Below the pieces are notes generated by a model, which saw only the letters and a list, made by a program, of their open reading frames with translations, did not search any database and was not told the origin of the DNA. Of a DNA stretch of 64,000 nt, positions 1-7,796 are shown one piece after another (position 1 is the first letter of the stretch; each line of letters begins with the position of its first letter). Origin of the DNA: Paenibacillus sp. Root52 (lineage in GTDB: Bacteria > Bacillota > Bacilli > Paenibacillales > Paenibacillaceae); assembly GCF_001426865.1 (NCBI RefSeq), contig NZ_LMFO01000012.1, positions 1,086 through 65,085 on the forward strand, read 5' to 3'. Made by a program: the position numbers and the translations under genes.

Positions 1-56
1 CGATGTAGGATTTCTAGCTTGCTGCGCTCAGCTATGCTAAGATGTGTGTAGCTCAT
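1..56 (-). CDS. IS30-family transposase, N-terminal end only (cut by window edge)
   Basis: Reading the minus strand from an ATG at 56-54 gives MSYTHLSIAERSKLEILHR, running off the window at base 1. This matches the usual opening of IS30-type transposases (a YTHLS-ERxxIE helix at the start of the HTH domain). A good Shine-Dalgarno, AAGGAGA, lies on the minus strand about 8 bases upstream. A GTGTAG/CTACAC inverted pair at 82-87 and 99-104 may belong to the end of the element, but the element border is not resolved. Only 18 codons are visible, so the call rests on a short match. Confidence 0.55.
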   Translation of the reverse strand, partial: MSYTHLSIAERSKLEILH

Positions 57-308
57 GGTGGATTCTCCTTGTGTGAATGTGGTGTAGGAACCTTCATTCT
101 ACACGAATCCGGCCATGGGCCATTTTTTTATTTATTTCCAGCGGGTGTCGCACTTCATATTACAATCCGTCATATGTATAAGATATTAATTTCTAAAAAA
201 GGATTACAGGTTTTACTATATCATCTAGTGATATATAGCTCCAAATTTTGCAAGAAACAATGGTAGTTTTACTGACGGAGGAATGTTAATGTATTCATTC
301 GCAAATTA

Positions 309-357
309 AACTTAACACTGTAAAGATAATATGATACAATCTTTACAGTGTTAAGTT
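309..357 (+). promoter_or_regulatory. Promoter covered by a perfect 19-bp inverted repeat (TetR operator)
   Basis: Bases 309-327 and 339-357 are exact reverse complements (arm AACTTAACACTGTAAAGAT) with an 11-base spacer. Each arm is itself a near-palindrome (TTAACA-c-TGTAAA), suggesting two adjoining dimer sites. The arms overlap a sigma-A-like promoter: -35 TTAACA at 312-317, 17-base spacer, -10 TACAAT at 335-340. This is the layout expected for autoregulation by the TetR protein encoded just downstream. Confidence 0.75.
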
Positions 358-382
358 ATTGAGAAGGGAGGACTTAGATTTT

Positions 383-964
383 ATGAAGGAAAAGCCGTAT
401 CACCATGGCAATCTGCGAGGTCAACTGATTGAAGCAGGTATTCGACTGATTAACGAGGATGGCTTAAAGAGCTTCTCGCTGCGTCGGGTTGCTGCAAAAT
501 GCAACGTTAGTCACACTGCGCCCTATAGTCATTTTGAAAATGTGGATGAACTACTTGCTGCTATGGGGGAGCATGTGACAGCACAATTTATGGACAAGCT
601 TCACACCTCCATTGATGGACAGGAGGACAGCCGCGAAGCCGTCTCCTTGTTGGGTCAGGCGTACATTGATTTTTTTGTGGATCATCCACCTTATTTTCAG
701 TTCTTGTTCTATCATTCTAAAATCTCAATTAATCTAGATAACTATGACCAAGATGATTATCCGCCGTTTGTACTGTTTCGCACGACTGCATATCGTATGT
801 TTCGTTCCGTCGGCCTTCCCGAGGAGCAATGTCCACAACAGTTAATTGCTTTGTGGGCGATGGTGCACGGCATAGCTTCGCTGCTCACTAACAATGGTGT
901 TCGTTTCTCTGGAAATTGGCGTGATTATATCACGATCCAAACCCCATTTCAGGAGGGAAAATAA
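383..964 (+). CDS. TetR/AcrR-family transcriptional regulator
   Basis: A 193-residue repressor with an N-terminal TetR helix-turn-helix (about residues 10-55, containing FSLRRVAAKCNVSHTAPYSH) and a C-terminal ligand-binding half of the TetR_C type. ATG 383 is preferred because AGGGAGG at 365-371 sits 11 bases upstream; an in-frame TTG at 359 would put that site inside the gene and would lie at the edge of the operator. The stop codon shares one base with the start of the next flavoprotein gene, so all three genes probably form one operon. It most likely represses this operon through the inverted repeat at 309-357; the inducer cannot be told. Confidence 0.88.
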   Translation: MKEKPYHHGNLRGQLIEAGIRLINEDGLKSFSLRRVAAKCNVSHTAPYSHFENVDELLAAMGEHVTAQFMDKLHTSIDGQEDSREAVSLLGQAYIDFFVDHPPYFQFLFYHSKISINLDNYDQDDYPPFVLFRTTAYRMFRSVGLPEEQCPQQLIALWAMVHGIASLLTNNGVRFSGNWRDYITIQTPFQEGK

Positions 965-1470
965 TGAAAATGCTAATTCACGATTTGCCTGAACAGCAGT
1001 TGAGTCAGATATATAATCCTACAAATGCTTTGGAGCTGGACGTTGTCACCAACATTGGCTCCATTCGCAAGTGTGTTGGCTGTTTTGGATGCTGGACCAG
1101 AACACCTGGCGTATGTATTATAAGGGATGAATATCAGCACATGGGAGAACGTCTCTCCAAAATCGATGAGCTGATCATTGTCAGCGAGTGCATGTATGGA
1201 AGCTATAGCCCTTTTGTGCTTAATGTTCTTAACAGAAGTATCTCTTACGTGTTGCCTTACTTCGTTACGAAGAACGGGGAAACTCACCATAAGCAACGGT
1301 ACAAAAATCGCTTCGCCTTGTCTGTCCATTTTTATGGTGAAGACATTATGGAAAATGAGAAGGAAACTGCGAAGAAGCTTGTTGCTGCCAATAGTCTTAA
1401 CTGGGCTTCTACCAATAACAGTGTGTTCTTTCACACACACGCCCAAGATGTTAGGGGGATGATGCAATGA
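964..1470 (+). CDS. Flavodoxin-like / NADPH-dependent FMN reductase family protein
   Basis: A 168-residue cytosolic protein of the flavodoxin-fold oxidoreductase class. It carries a cysteine cluster C37-x2-C40-x2-C43-x7-C51 followed by D-E, the pattern seen in iron-sulfur flavoproteins and related FMN reductases, then a loop ending in YGSYSPF that resembles the flavin-binding segment of NADPH-dependent FMN reductases. The N-terminal GSPR-type loop of the family is poorly kept. It overlaps the TetR gene by one base and the next flavoprotein by four, implying translational coupling. Probable role is NAD(P)H-dependent reduction of a quinone or electrophile sensed by the TetR partner; this is inference from context. 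Confidence 0.75.
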   Translation: MKMLIHDLPEQQLSQIYNPTNALELDVVTNIGSIRKCVGCFGCWTRTPGVCIIRDEYQHMGERLSKIDELIIVSECMYGSYSPFVLNVLNRSISYVLPYFVTKNGETHHKQRYKNRFALSVHFYGEDIMENEKETAKKLVAANSLNWASTNNSVFFHTHAQDVRGMMQ

Positions 1471-2105
1471 AAATCGCGATGATTAACGGAAGCCCCAAAG
1501 TAAGACAAAGTAACTCTGCCTTCATGCTGCAAGCTTTGGAGCCTCTTATCCATGAAGAGCATGAAGTTACACACTTCCCGATTCGCCAGAGAGCACTTAC
1601 AGACGTACAGTACATTGAACTATGTGACATGGATGTACTGGTTATTGCATCGCCACTATACGTGGACGGCTTGCCATCCCATTTATTTAGCATGCTTGTG
1701 ACCTTAGAGAAATTTATGAGAACAGAACGTAACAAGGATATTTATCTATATGTCATGATGAACAATGGGTTTTATGAGGGACACCAAAATCAAATTGCTA
1801 TTGAAATCATTCAAAATTGGTGTCAGCGCTCAGGGGTAACCTTTGGACAGGGTCTTGGTCAAGGTGGCGGTGAAATGCTGGGATTTCTCGAAAAGGTTCC
1901 ACTCGGGCATGGCCCTCTTCGGAATCTCGGCAGAGCCATACAAGAACTTGCACACCATATTAATACACAAGGGACAGGACAATCTCGCTTTTTCAGTCCA
2001 AACTTTCCACGTTTTGCATGGAAATGGGCAGCAAAGCGCTCCTTTTGGGAAGCTACCGCCAAGAAAAACGGTTTGAAGAAAAAGGACATGTTGCGGAGAT
2101 TGTAG
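1467..2105 (+). CDS. NAD(P)H-dependent oxidoreductase, flavodoxin fold
   Basis: A 212-residue protein that begins MKIAMINGSPK, the classic phosphate-binding loop of NADPH-dependent FMN reductases, followed by ASPLYVDGLPS at the flavin-binding loop. It overlaps the upstream cysteine-containing flavoprotein by four bases (ATGA), so the two are probably made together and may form a complex. The C-terminal 60 residues are basic (KWAAKRSF, KKNGLKKKDM), unusual for the core family. Function is reduction of a small molecule using FMN; the substrate is unknown. Confidence 0.8.
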   Translation: MKIAMINGSPKVRQSNSAFMLQALEPLIHEEHEVTHFPIRQRALTDVQYIELCDMDVLVIASPLYVDGLPSHLFSMLVTLEKFMRTERNKDIYLYVMMNNGFYEGHQNQIAIEIIQNWCQRSGVTFGQGLGQGGGEMLGFLEKVPLGHGPLRNLGRAIQELAHHINTQGTGQSRFFSPNFPRFAWKWAAKRSFWEATAKKNGLKKKDMLRRL

Positions 2106-2484
2106 AGTCAGACATAAGGAACAGCACGTTAGATTACATAAAAAACTGAACAAGTAGACACGAAAAAAAGTCTTAAGCTGCGGCTGTTTCCATATAATTT
2201 AATGGGAACAGTCGTTTAGTTTCTTCTGGAATTGATTTTGGTTAAGACACAAAGAGTCAACCTGCGGATAACAATGAAAAAACTTTATTGTTGCACTAGC
2301 ATTATTTCTTCTCCTTGCTGTACATAATCCAGCCTTTTATAGCTAAGCACTGGGTGCAGACTGTTATTGTTTATTGATAACGGCGAATGTGCCCACTGTC
2401 TTTTGTCCGCACTGTTGGCTTATTGTTCCGATATACAAAATACCTCCAGAGTTAGATGTTCATAAAAAAGGTGGGATGGAGAAA
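2106..2484. other. Intergenic stretch, no gene recognised
   Basis: About 380 bases between the flavoprotein operon and the exosporium-type genes. An imperfect hairpin, GGCTGTTTCCAT against ATGGGAACAGTC (about 2183-2214), lies after the operon but lacks a clean T-run. An upstream extension of the next reading frame exists here but has no ribosome site and no similarity to the paralogous start. A sporulation promoter could be here, but no convincing one was found. Confidence 0.4.
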
Positions 2485-2844
2485 ATGAGTGTTTTATCAA
2501 CTGGGCCGATAGAAAACAGCCCCATTTCTGGCGTTAGACCGACACAACAGGTAACGATTAGATTGGTAAATCGCGCTACTGCAGATTCTGTAACAGTTTA
2601 TTTGCAAGGTTATGTAATAAGCACAACAAGGACGCTGTATGTGCATGAAGCAATCAGTATTGCACCTAACGAAGTCGTGAGCAAAAATTATTTCGCAGAT
2701 TTGGATGCTTTTGAGTTTGTTTTTGAAACTAGTGCGGAAGGTGTGGGGGAAGTAGGGATTTCAGTGTGGGGCAAACAAGAGTCTGGGCAATTAGTTGATG
2801 CACACCGAATAGTGGTACACGAAAACATAGTTAAGGATATCTAG
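2485..2844 (+). CDS. Exosporium-type protein (N-terminal domain without collagen region)
   Basis: A 119-residue protein starting [16 protein letters not shown]. It is clearly paralogous over its full length to the first 115 residues of the BclB-like gene that follows (shared STGPIEN, GVRPTQ-VTIR, LYV, IAPN-V, NYFA-DAFEF, SVWGK, AHR). The start is set by that alignment; ATG 2476 just upstream is a possible alternative, and GGTGGG at 2470-2475 can serve as ribosome site. It has no signal peptide, as expected for a protein assembled on the spore surface from the mother cell. It may be a partner or a basal-layer version of the collagen-like protein. Sporulation expression is inferred, not seen. 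Confidence 0.7.
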   Translation: MSVLSTGPIENSPISGVRPTQQVTIRLVNRATADSVTVYLQGYVISTTRTLYVHEAISIAPNEVVSKNYFADLDAFEFVFETSAEGVGEVGISVWGKQESGQLVDAHRIVVHENIVKDI

Positions 2845-2879
2845 CAAAAGGGGTTCACTCACAAGAGGAGGATGTGGCG

Positions 2880-4142
2880 ATGAGTTTTTTGTCAACAGGA
2901 CCAATAGAAAATAATTCCGTTAACGGTGTAAGACCGACTCAGTCGGTTACGATCAGAATTGATAATCGAAGCGATACCGTAACTTCAACCATACAACTAC
3001 AAGGGTATTATATGACTGATGGATCCAGGATTCTATATGTCAGTGAGTCGTTCGACATTGCACCAAATCAAGTGATAACCAACAATTATTTTGCTAATTT
3101 TGATGCGTTCGAGTTTACCTTTTCAACAACAGCGGTGGTTAATGATCCTGTTCAAGTATCCGTATGGGGAAAAAGCAGCACAGGCTCTTTGGTAGCAGCT
3201 CATCGTTTGGTTTCTTCAGAATTGATAGGTGAAATCCCAAGCATCACCGGCGCAACCGGGTCTACAGGAGCGACTGGAGCAACAGGCACGCCAGGTACGG
3301 CGGGTTCAACGGGAGCAACAGGCACGCCAGGTGCGGCGGGTTCAACGGGTTCAACGGGAGCAACAGGAGCAACAGGTACGGCGGGTACGACAGGAGTGAC
3401 TGGAGCAACAGGTACGGCGGGTACAACCGGAGTGACCGGAGCAACAGGTACACCGGGTACAGCCGGAGTGACCGGAGCGACCGGCACGGCGGGTACGACA
3501 GGAGTAACGGGAGCAACAGGCACAGCGGGTACGACAGGAGTGACCGGAGCAACAGGCACCGCGGGTACAACAGGAGTAACGGGAGCACCGGGTACAACGG
3601 GAGCGACAGGTGCGGCAGGTTCTGGAGCGATCATTCCTTATGCATCGGGACTTCCAGTCGCGTTGACTACAGTATTAGGTGGACTTTTAAATACCTCCAG
3701 TTTAGTTGGTTTTGGTAACAGTGCCACAGGAATAAGTGTTAACGGAGGCATTATTGATCTCACGGGCGCTGCAGGCACCTTGCTTAACTTCGCTTTCTCA
3801 GCATCTCGTGCAGGAACGATTACTTCACTGGCTGCCTATTTCAGCACGACAGCTGGGCTTAGCTTGGTTGGATCTACAGTAACCATAACTGCACAACTGT
3901 TCCATTCCACTACACCTAATAACACCTTTACAGCTGTACCTGGTGCATTGGTTACCTTGGCTCCTCCACTGACCGGCGTTTTGGCACTGGGCACAATATC
4001 CAGCGGATTGACCACGGGACTGAGTGTTCCAGTAGCTGCGGGTGACCGTCTGCTTATGGTGTTCTCGGCATCCGTAACAGCCGGAATTGATGTGGCTACA
4101 ACCTTGGCCGGATATGCAAGCGGTAGTCTTACTATCACTTAA
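2880..4142 (+). CDS. BclB-like exosporium glycoprotein with collagen-like region
   Basis: A 420-residue spore-surface protein. Residues 1-115 repeat the domain of the preceding gene; about 122-248 is a collagen-like run of Gly-X-Y triplets, mostly G-A/T/V-T, the threonine-rich pattern that is O-glycosylated in BclA-type filaments; about 250-420 is a BclB C-terminal domain ([53 protein letters not shown]). ATG 2880 is chosen because AGAGGAGG at 2864-2871 lies 8 bases upstream; GTG 2874 is too close to it. It is expected to trimerise and form hair-like exosporium filaments. A strong terminator follows. Confidence 0.88.
   Translation: MSFLSTGPIENNSVNGVRPTQSVTIRIDNRSDTVTSTIQLQGYYMTDGSRILYVSESFDIAPNQVITNNYFANFDAFEFTFSTTAVVNDPVQVSVWGKSSTGSLVAAHRLVSSELIGEIPSITGATGSTGATGATGTPGTAGSTGATGTPGAAGSTGSTGATGATGTAGTTGVTGATGTAGTTGVTGATGTPGTAGVTGATGTAGTTGVTGATGTAGTTGVTGATGTAGTTGVTGAPGTTGATGAAGSGAIIPYASGLPVALTTVLGGLLNTSSLVGFGNSATGISVNGGIIDLTGAAGTLLNFAFSASRAGTITSLAAYFSTTAGLSLVGSTVTITAQLFHSTTPNNTFTAVPGALVTLAPPLTGVLALGTISSGLTTGLSVPVAAGDRLLMVFSASVTAGIDVATTLAGYASGSLTIT
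3246..3623 (+). repeat. Collagen-like triplet repeat DNA
   Basis: Tandem 9-base coding units for Gly-X-Thr/Pro, organised in part as a 36-base higher-order unit encoding [12 protein letters not shown] that recurs about five times between about 3370 and 3585. Such tracts commonly change length between strains by slippage or recombination. Confidence 0.85.
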
Positions 4143-4227
4143 CAGAATTTCAAACTTTGTATAAAATTCATAAACAGGGAGCTCCTTGCGGATCATGCTT
4201 AGGGGTAACGTAGTACTTGATATGAAA

Positions 4228-4286
4228 CCTCTATAATAGACAGAGAAAAGAAAGTCCATTAATCTGTCTATTATAGAGGGGTTTTT
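4228..4286 (+). terminator. Rho-independent terminator after the BclB-like gene
   Basis: A perfect 17-bp stem, CCTCTATAATAGACAGA at 4228-4244 with its reverse complement at 4263-4279, followed by GTTTTT. It closes the exosporium gene pair. Confidence 0.9.
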
Positions 4287-4342
4287 GTGTGGACGACCTC
4301 TAACAAATAGCAGCTTAAGCCAGACGGAGGAGGATATGGTTC

Positions 4343-4741
4343 ATGCTTTCATTGGAACCAGAACGATTAGACTGCCGAATCTCTACAACCGAGATGGAGG
4401 TTCGTTATACAGAACAGAATGGCGTGAGTATTAACGTTGATGTTACACCGCTCGAAGAATCCGGAGAAATGAAGTATCACCAGATGCAGCTGAATTTTTC
4501 CAATGTCGCTGAGCTTCGGTGTATCACACTTAATTTCTATGAGGTCAACTACGATACTTACGAGTTAATCGGGACTAATCCAGATACGGGGGTATACCAG
4601 GTACACACTTCGGAGTGGCTTGTACAAGAACGGGGGAAATACGACCCACGTAATCGGCTGCAGCTGAAGCATTATATTGTGGTTGGTTATGACAGCTATG
4701 CTGAGCTTTTGGCTTCCGCATATACTGTTGATATTCAATGA
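4343..4741 (+). CDS. Hypothetical protein, 132 residues
   Basis: A soluble acidic protein with no signal peptide or membrane segment, not recognised. The composition alternates beta-type segments (EVRYTEQNGVSINVDVTPL, LRCITLNFYEVNYDTYEL) and it ends in VVGYDSYAELLASAYTVDIQ, which suggests a compact beta-rich fold. GGAGGAGG at 4326-4333 is spaced 9 bases from ATG 4343, so translation is well supported. It stands alone between two terminators, so it should have its own promoter in the 55 bases after the preceding terminator. Confidence 0.7.
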   Translation: MLSLEPERLDCRISTTEMEVRYTEQNGVSINVDVTPLEESGEMKYHQMQLNFSNVAELRCITLNFYEVNYDTYELIGTNPDTGVYQVHTSEWLVQERGKYDPRNRLQLKHYIVVGYDSYAELLASAYTVDIQ

Positions 4742-4763
4742 TTATATTAGTTGTAGAATGTAT

Positions 4764-4790
4764 ATAAGCCCGCGATCATCGCGGGCTTAT
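4764..4790. terminator. Near-perfect palindrome terminator between convergent genes
   Basis: ATAAGCCCGCGAT (4764-4776) and its reverse complement (4778-4790) form a GC-rich hairpin lying between the 132-residue gene and the convergent arabinoxylanase. A strong U-run is absent on both sides, so efficiency is uncertain; it could act in both directions. Confidence 0.6.
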
Positions 4791-4915
4791 GCTTGTTCAT
4801 CCTCTCCAGTACCAACTGGATTCTCGTCTAACGAGTTCAATGAATTTTGCCTAACTCCTATTGCCAGCAAGTCACCAAAGCAAGCTTCAAAAGAAGCCAT
4901 GATAACAAGCTGCTT

Positions 4916-6838
4916 CTATTGGGAATGTTCAAGGTAGTCGATGTATGCATCCCATGTGCCGTTATCTGTGGTGACCACCAGTTTAACCTCCTGATTCCCT
5001 GTGGCGTGGGTAACGTTCGACAGTGTCTGCACTGTGGGTTGGGTTCCAGTGAAGTAGAAGGAACCAGCTGTTACTCCACCAATCACCAGATCGACGCGGG
5101 CGGTATTATTGTTGTTGGAAGCTCCGCGGACAGAAAAGTTGTGGGTAGGAAAGGCAAAATATTGATTATATGCCGCATAATCATTATTTGCATATAGGGC
5201 TACACCATTAAAAGGAGAGCTGATCAGGCCAGCATAGGGGCCACCGATGGTCATCGTTTCAGTCTCATAACGGCTCACGACGGGGTTGGGGTTAGGATTG
5301 TTGCCTGAGCTCGATGTAAATTGCCAGTAATCCAAGTTGAACAAGTTTCCGTTCCCCGTGCCGGTAAAGACAAGATACAAGTGATGCATACCCGTAGCAT
5401 TGGTCACATTTGTCTCTAGCTCTTTCCAAGTCTGTGAACCACCAGTTGAACTTACGTTCAGCGTTCCAACTAGAGGCCCTGTTGGGCTATCCAGTCGTAC
5501 CTCGATTTTACCACTTCCGGTGGAAGCGACATTGGCCTTGAATTTCGAAGCACCTGCTGAGCCAAAATCAACATTACTCACGGCAATCCAGTCTCCATTA
5601 TGAATGTTTGTTACGTTCTGATTAGCGACCGGGCCACCGCTCGCTTGGCTTGGTTCAGTTGTAATTCCCGCTTGCCAGCCAATGGTCTCAGCTTCTACAC
5701 GTACATACGGATTTACGTTAGCAATCTGAGGAACACCAGCCATGTTGCCTTGTACCTCCTGAATGGTTCCATTCGCGTTGTGTGTCAGTTTATTGATATG
5801 CGTCGAACGATATCCTTTGCCATCACCGAGAAAAGCTTTGCTAACAGTTTGTGCGTGATAGGCGACATACCATTGATTGTTGAACTGGAACACGGCATGA
5901 TGGTTATTCCCACCTACGCCGAAGAATGTTGCAGGATTTTTGAGAAAATGTCCTTGATACGTAAAAGGACCCATTGGGCTGTCACTTACCATATATCCGA
6001 TTTCACCTTTTGGGTATGCCGCAGGATGTGTTCCCGCAAAGTTGATGCAATAGGAGTAATAATATTTGCCATTGTATTTGTGGATGCCCGAATCCTCAAA
6101 CATATAAGGAGCATCAATCGTTACAGCACTGCCTACCACGCTGATCATATCCGCGCCGAGTCGGATCACCCGAGCTGTCTTGGGATTGGCAATGGATGCT
6201 GCATTATTGGAGTCTGGAATACCTCCACCCGCGTAGAGATAAGCCGAGCCATCGTCATCGACAAGAACAGCCGGATCGAATAACCAGGTTACTCCAGCCA
6301 TACCGGGTGTGTTATGTGTCAGGAGTGCGCGTCCCAGTGGATCTGACCAAGGCCCAATAGGTGAATCACCTGTCAGTACACCGATGCCGCCACCGGAATT
6401 GGCGAAGTAGAGGAAGAATTTATCTCTGCCACCGATTGTTTTCTTCGCCATAGCTGGCGCCCAGGATTGAGTAGCCCACTTCGCTATACCTTGACCGTTA
6501 TTAGCATTGTTCGCACCAGCTACCGGTATATAGCCATGGTCTGTCCAATTCACCAGATCGGAAGAAGAGATTACATTGATTCTTCCGATGGTACTATACT
6601 GATTCTCTCTAATGGATCCATCATTGTTATAGAGATAGGAATCACCCGTCATGTACACATAGACCCGATTATTATGTACGAGCACATACGGGTCAGCTCC
6701 CAATTTATGATCGATAAGGGGGTTGGCGTTTCCAGGCAGTTTGGCAAGTGGAGCATTGGCTGCATGGCTTGAATGAGCTGGGAAGAAAAGCAGCACCAGA
6801 AGAAAGGACATTAGCATGGCAAGGGGTTTACGGATCAT
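4916..6838 (-). CDS. xynD: Secreted arabinoxylan-degrading GH43 enzyme with CBM6 and CBM36
   Basis: A 640-residue exported glycosidase. Residues 1-27 are a signal peptide (cut near SHA-A). A five-bladed GH43 domain spans about 35-370 with the expected acids: base D49 in GADPY, pKa modulator D188 in WLFDPA, acid E248 in FEDSG. A CBM6-like module is at about 380-510 (VRVEAETIG...LDYWQF), and a calcium-type CBM36 at about 525-640 (YETETMT-GG, FNGVALYANND, WDAYIDYLE), the arrangement of XynD/Xyn43A from Paenibacillus polymyxa. Start at 6838 is chosen because GGAGG lies 8 bases upstream; the longer frame from 6853 has no ribosome site. It probably removes arabinose from arabinoxylan or cuts xylan. 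Confidence 0.9.
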   Translation of the reverse strand: MIRKPLAMLMSFLLVLLFFPAHSSHAANAPLAKLPGNANPLIDHKLGADPYVLVHNNRVYVYMTGDSYLYNNDGSIRENQYSTIGRINVISSSDLVNWTDHGYIPVAGANNANNGQGIAKWATQSWAPAMAKKTIGGRDKFFLYFANSGGGIGVLTGDSPIGPWSDPLGRALLTHNTPGMAGVTWLFDPAVLVDDDGSAYLYAGGGIPDSNNAASIANPKTARVIRLGADMISVVGSAVTIDAPYMFEDSGIHKYNGKYYYSYCINFAGTHPAAYPKGEIGYMVSDSPMGPFTYQGHFLKNPATFFGVGGNNHHAVFQFNNQWYVAYHAQTVSKAFLGDGKGYRSTHINKLTHNANGTIQEVQGNMAGVPQIANVNPYVRVEAETIGWQAGITTEPSQASGGPVANQNVTNIHNGDWIAVSNVDFGSAGASKFKANVASTGSGKIEVRLDSPTGPLVGTLNVSSTGGSQTWKELETNVTNATGMHHLYLVFTGTGNGNLFNLDYWQFTSSSGNNPNPNPVVSRYETETMTIGGPYAGLISSPFNGVALYANNDYAAYNQYFAFPTHNFSVRGASNNNNTARVDLVIGGVTAGSFYFTGTQPTVQTLSNVTHATGNQEVKLVVTTDNGTWDAYIDYLEHSQ

Positions 6839-7256
6839 ACGTTTCGCCTCCATAAGTTAAAATGTGAAAACAGGAATGATCTCACTTCACCTCCGTTGTT
6901 CAGGTTTTTTTCGTCAGGGGATCTCAGGTACGTCATCTATGGCTCAAGCCATACGACATGCTCGGCGTGTACATATCCACGACGGCAATGGACAGCTATA
7001 ACCCAACAGTATTGTTGCATCACCAGACTTCGCTAGAAACGCTATAATCTGTCCAGTTGTTGGTTGCGATCGCTTTCAATACAATAGGTTAAATGACATC
7101 GATCCATAAAATAAACTGAATTAATTGTAATTATTTTTCATATTTTCTTTAAGATGTTTATTAACTTGACGATATCATATCACATTTTTGCTAGAATACA
7201 ATCACTTTTTATCTAATTTTGTAAACGTAACTTGATTAGAGAGAGGAGAAGTTGAG

Positions 7257-7313
7257 ATGGCGGAAGTACAGTCTTGGCGTGCTTTACATTGGAGTGTTTG
7301 TTCGATGCAATGA
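7257..7313 (+). CDS. Possible 18-residue leader peptide
   Basis: ATG 7257 is preceded at 8 bases by AGAGGAG (7242-7248), a stronger ribosome site than many real genes here. The product would be MAEVQSWRALHWSVCSMQ, with two tryptophans and one cysteine. Two hairpins follow directly. It could be a regulatory leader peptide or the stub of a lost gene; nothing downstream shows what it would regulate. Confidence 0.3.
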   Translation: MAEVQSWRALHWSVCSMQ

Positions 7314-7316
7314 TAA

Positions 7317-7366
7317 GGGCAAATAGTGCCCGTGACACACGAACAAGCCCGCAAGAATTGCGGGCT
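7317..7366 (+). other. Two tandem hairpins after the small ORF
   Basis: GGGCA/TGCCC (7317-7321, 7327-7331) and a 9-bp AGCCCGCAA/TTGCGGGCT (7346-7354, 7358-7366). The second looks like a terminator stem but lacks a T-run on the plus strand. Confidence 0.45.
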
Positions 7367-7747
7367 GAAAGTGAATTGATTGACTTTTGACATATGCATA
7401 ATGATCGTTGGTCAGAGTTCGCCCTGCGATATACCTGTTTCACTAAAAAGGCAGGGGAATGTCCCTTTCTATTATCAAAAGAATCAATTTGCGAAAGGCC
7501 ATTGTGCTTGCGGCTTGTCCATGCTTTTGATAACTGGCTCAAAAGTAGAAGTTTATGATCTTGGGAGTTTACTAGGTGAACTGCCTCATAACTTTGCTAA
7601 TAAACACTCTACCCGCTTGACTCAGGAATTTATCAGATCGATAGATGATGCTAATATCCCCTGATCTTACAACCTCTCAATGATCTAAAAAAAATCGCAG
7701 AATTCTCCATGTGCAAAGAAGAGGTCTGTCCAGTATTCTAGTCTAAG

Positions 7748-7765
7748 TGATATTGATTCTCATTA
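7748..7765 (+). promoter_or_regulatory. Fur-type iron box before siderophore-binding lipoprotein
   Basis: TGATATTGATTCTCATTA closely follows the Fur consensus (TGATAATGATTATCA-type, 7-1-7) and lies about 32 bases upstream of the lipoprotein start, where bound Fur would cover the promoter. Iron-repressed expression is inferred. Confidence 0.7.
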
Positions 7766-7796
7766 CTGAATACTGCATAGCGAGGAGATCCATTTA

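Larger units (their letters stand above)
6839..7796. other. Long intergenic region with small ORF, hairpins and iron box
   Basis: About 950 bases without a confident full-size gene. It holds the xynD 5' region, an 18-codon ORF with a strong ribosome site, two hairpins and a Fur-type box, each listed separately. A 94-codon frame at 7380-7664 has a plausible-looking C-terminal half (GLSMLLITGSKVEVYDLGSL) but no ribosome site; it may be a gene remnant. A cre-like TTGTAAACGTAACT at 7219-7232 deviates from consensus. Confidence 0.4.

Noticed and set aside
42..266. 74-codon plus-strand frame at the left edge
   Set aside because: No ribosome site, and it overlaps the transposase start and its upstream region on the other strand.
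3200..3634. Long minus-strand frames rich in Pro-Val-Ala across the collagen-like region
   Set aside because: They arise only from the triplet repeat on the plus strand and have no start signals.
5600..6283. 227-codon plus-strand frame inside xynD
   Set aside because: Antisense to a well-supported GH43 gene, with no domain or ribosome site.
7166..7197. TTGACG ... TAGAAT as a promoter
   Set aside because: The spacer is 20 bases, too long for a normal sigma-A promoter.
7219..7232. cre-like CcpA site for xynD
   Set aside because: Deviates from the consensus and lies almost 400 bases from the gene start.
7380..7664. 94-codon plus-strand frame before the iron-box lipoprotein
   Set aside because: No ribosome site and no recognisable family; mentioned only as a possible remnant in the intergenic entry.
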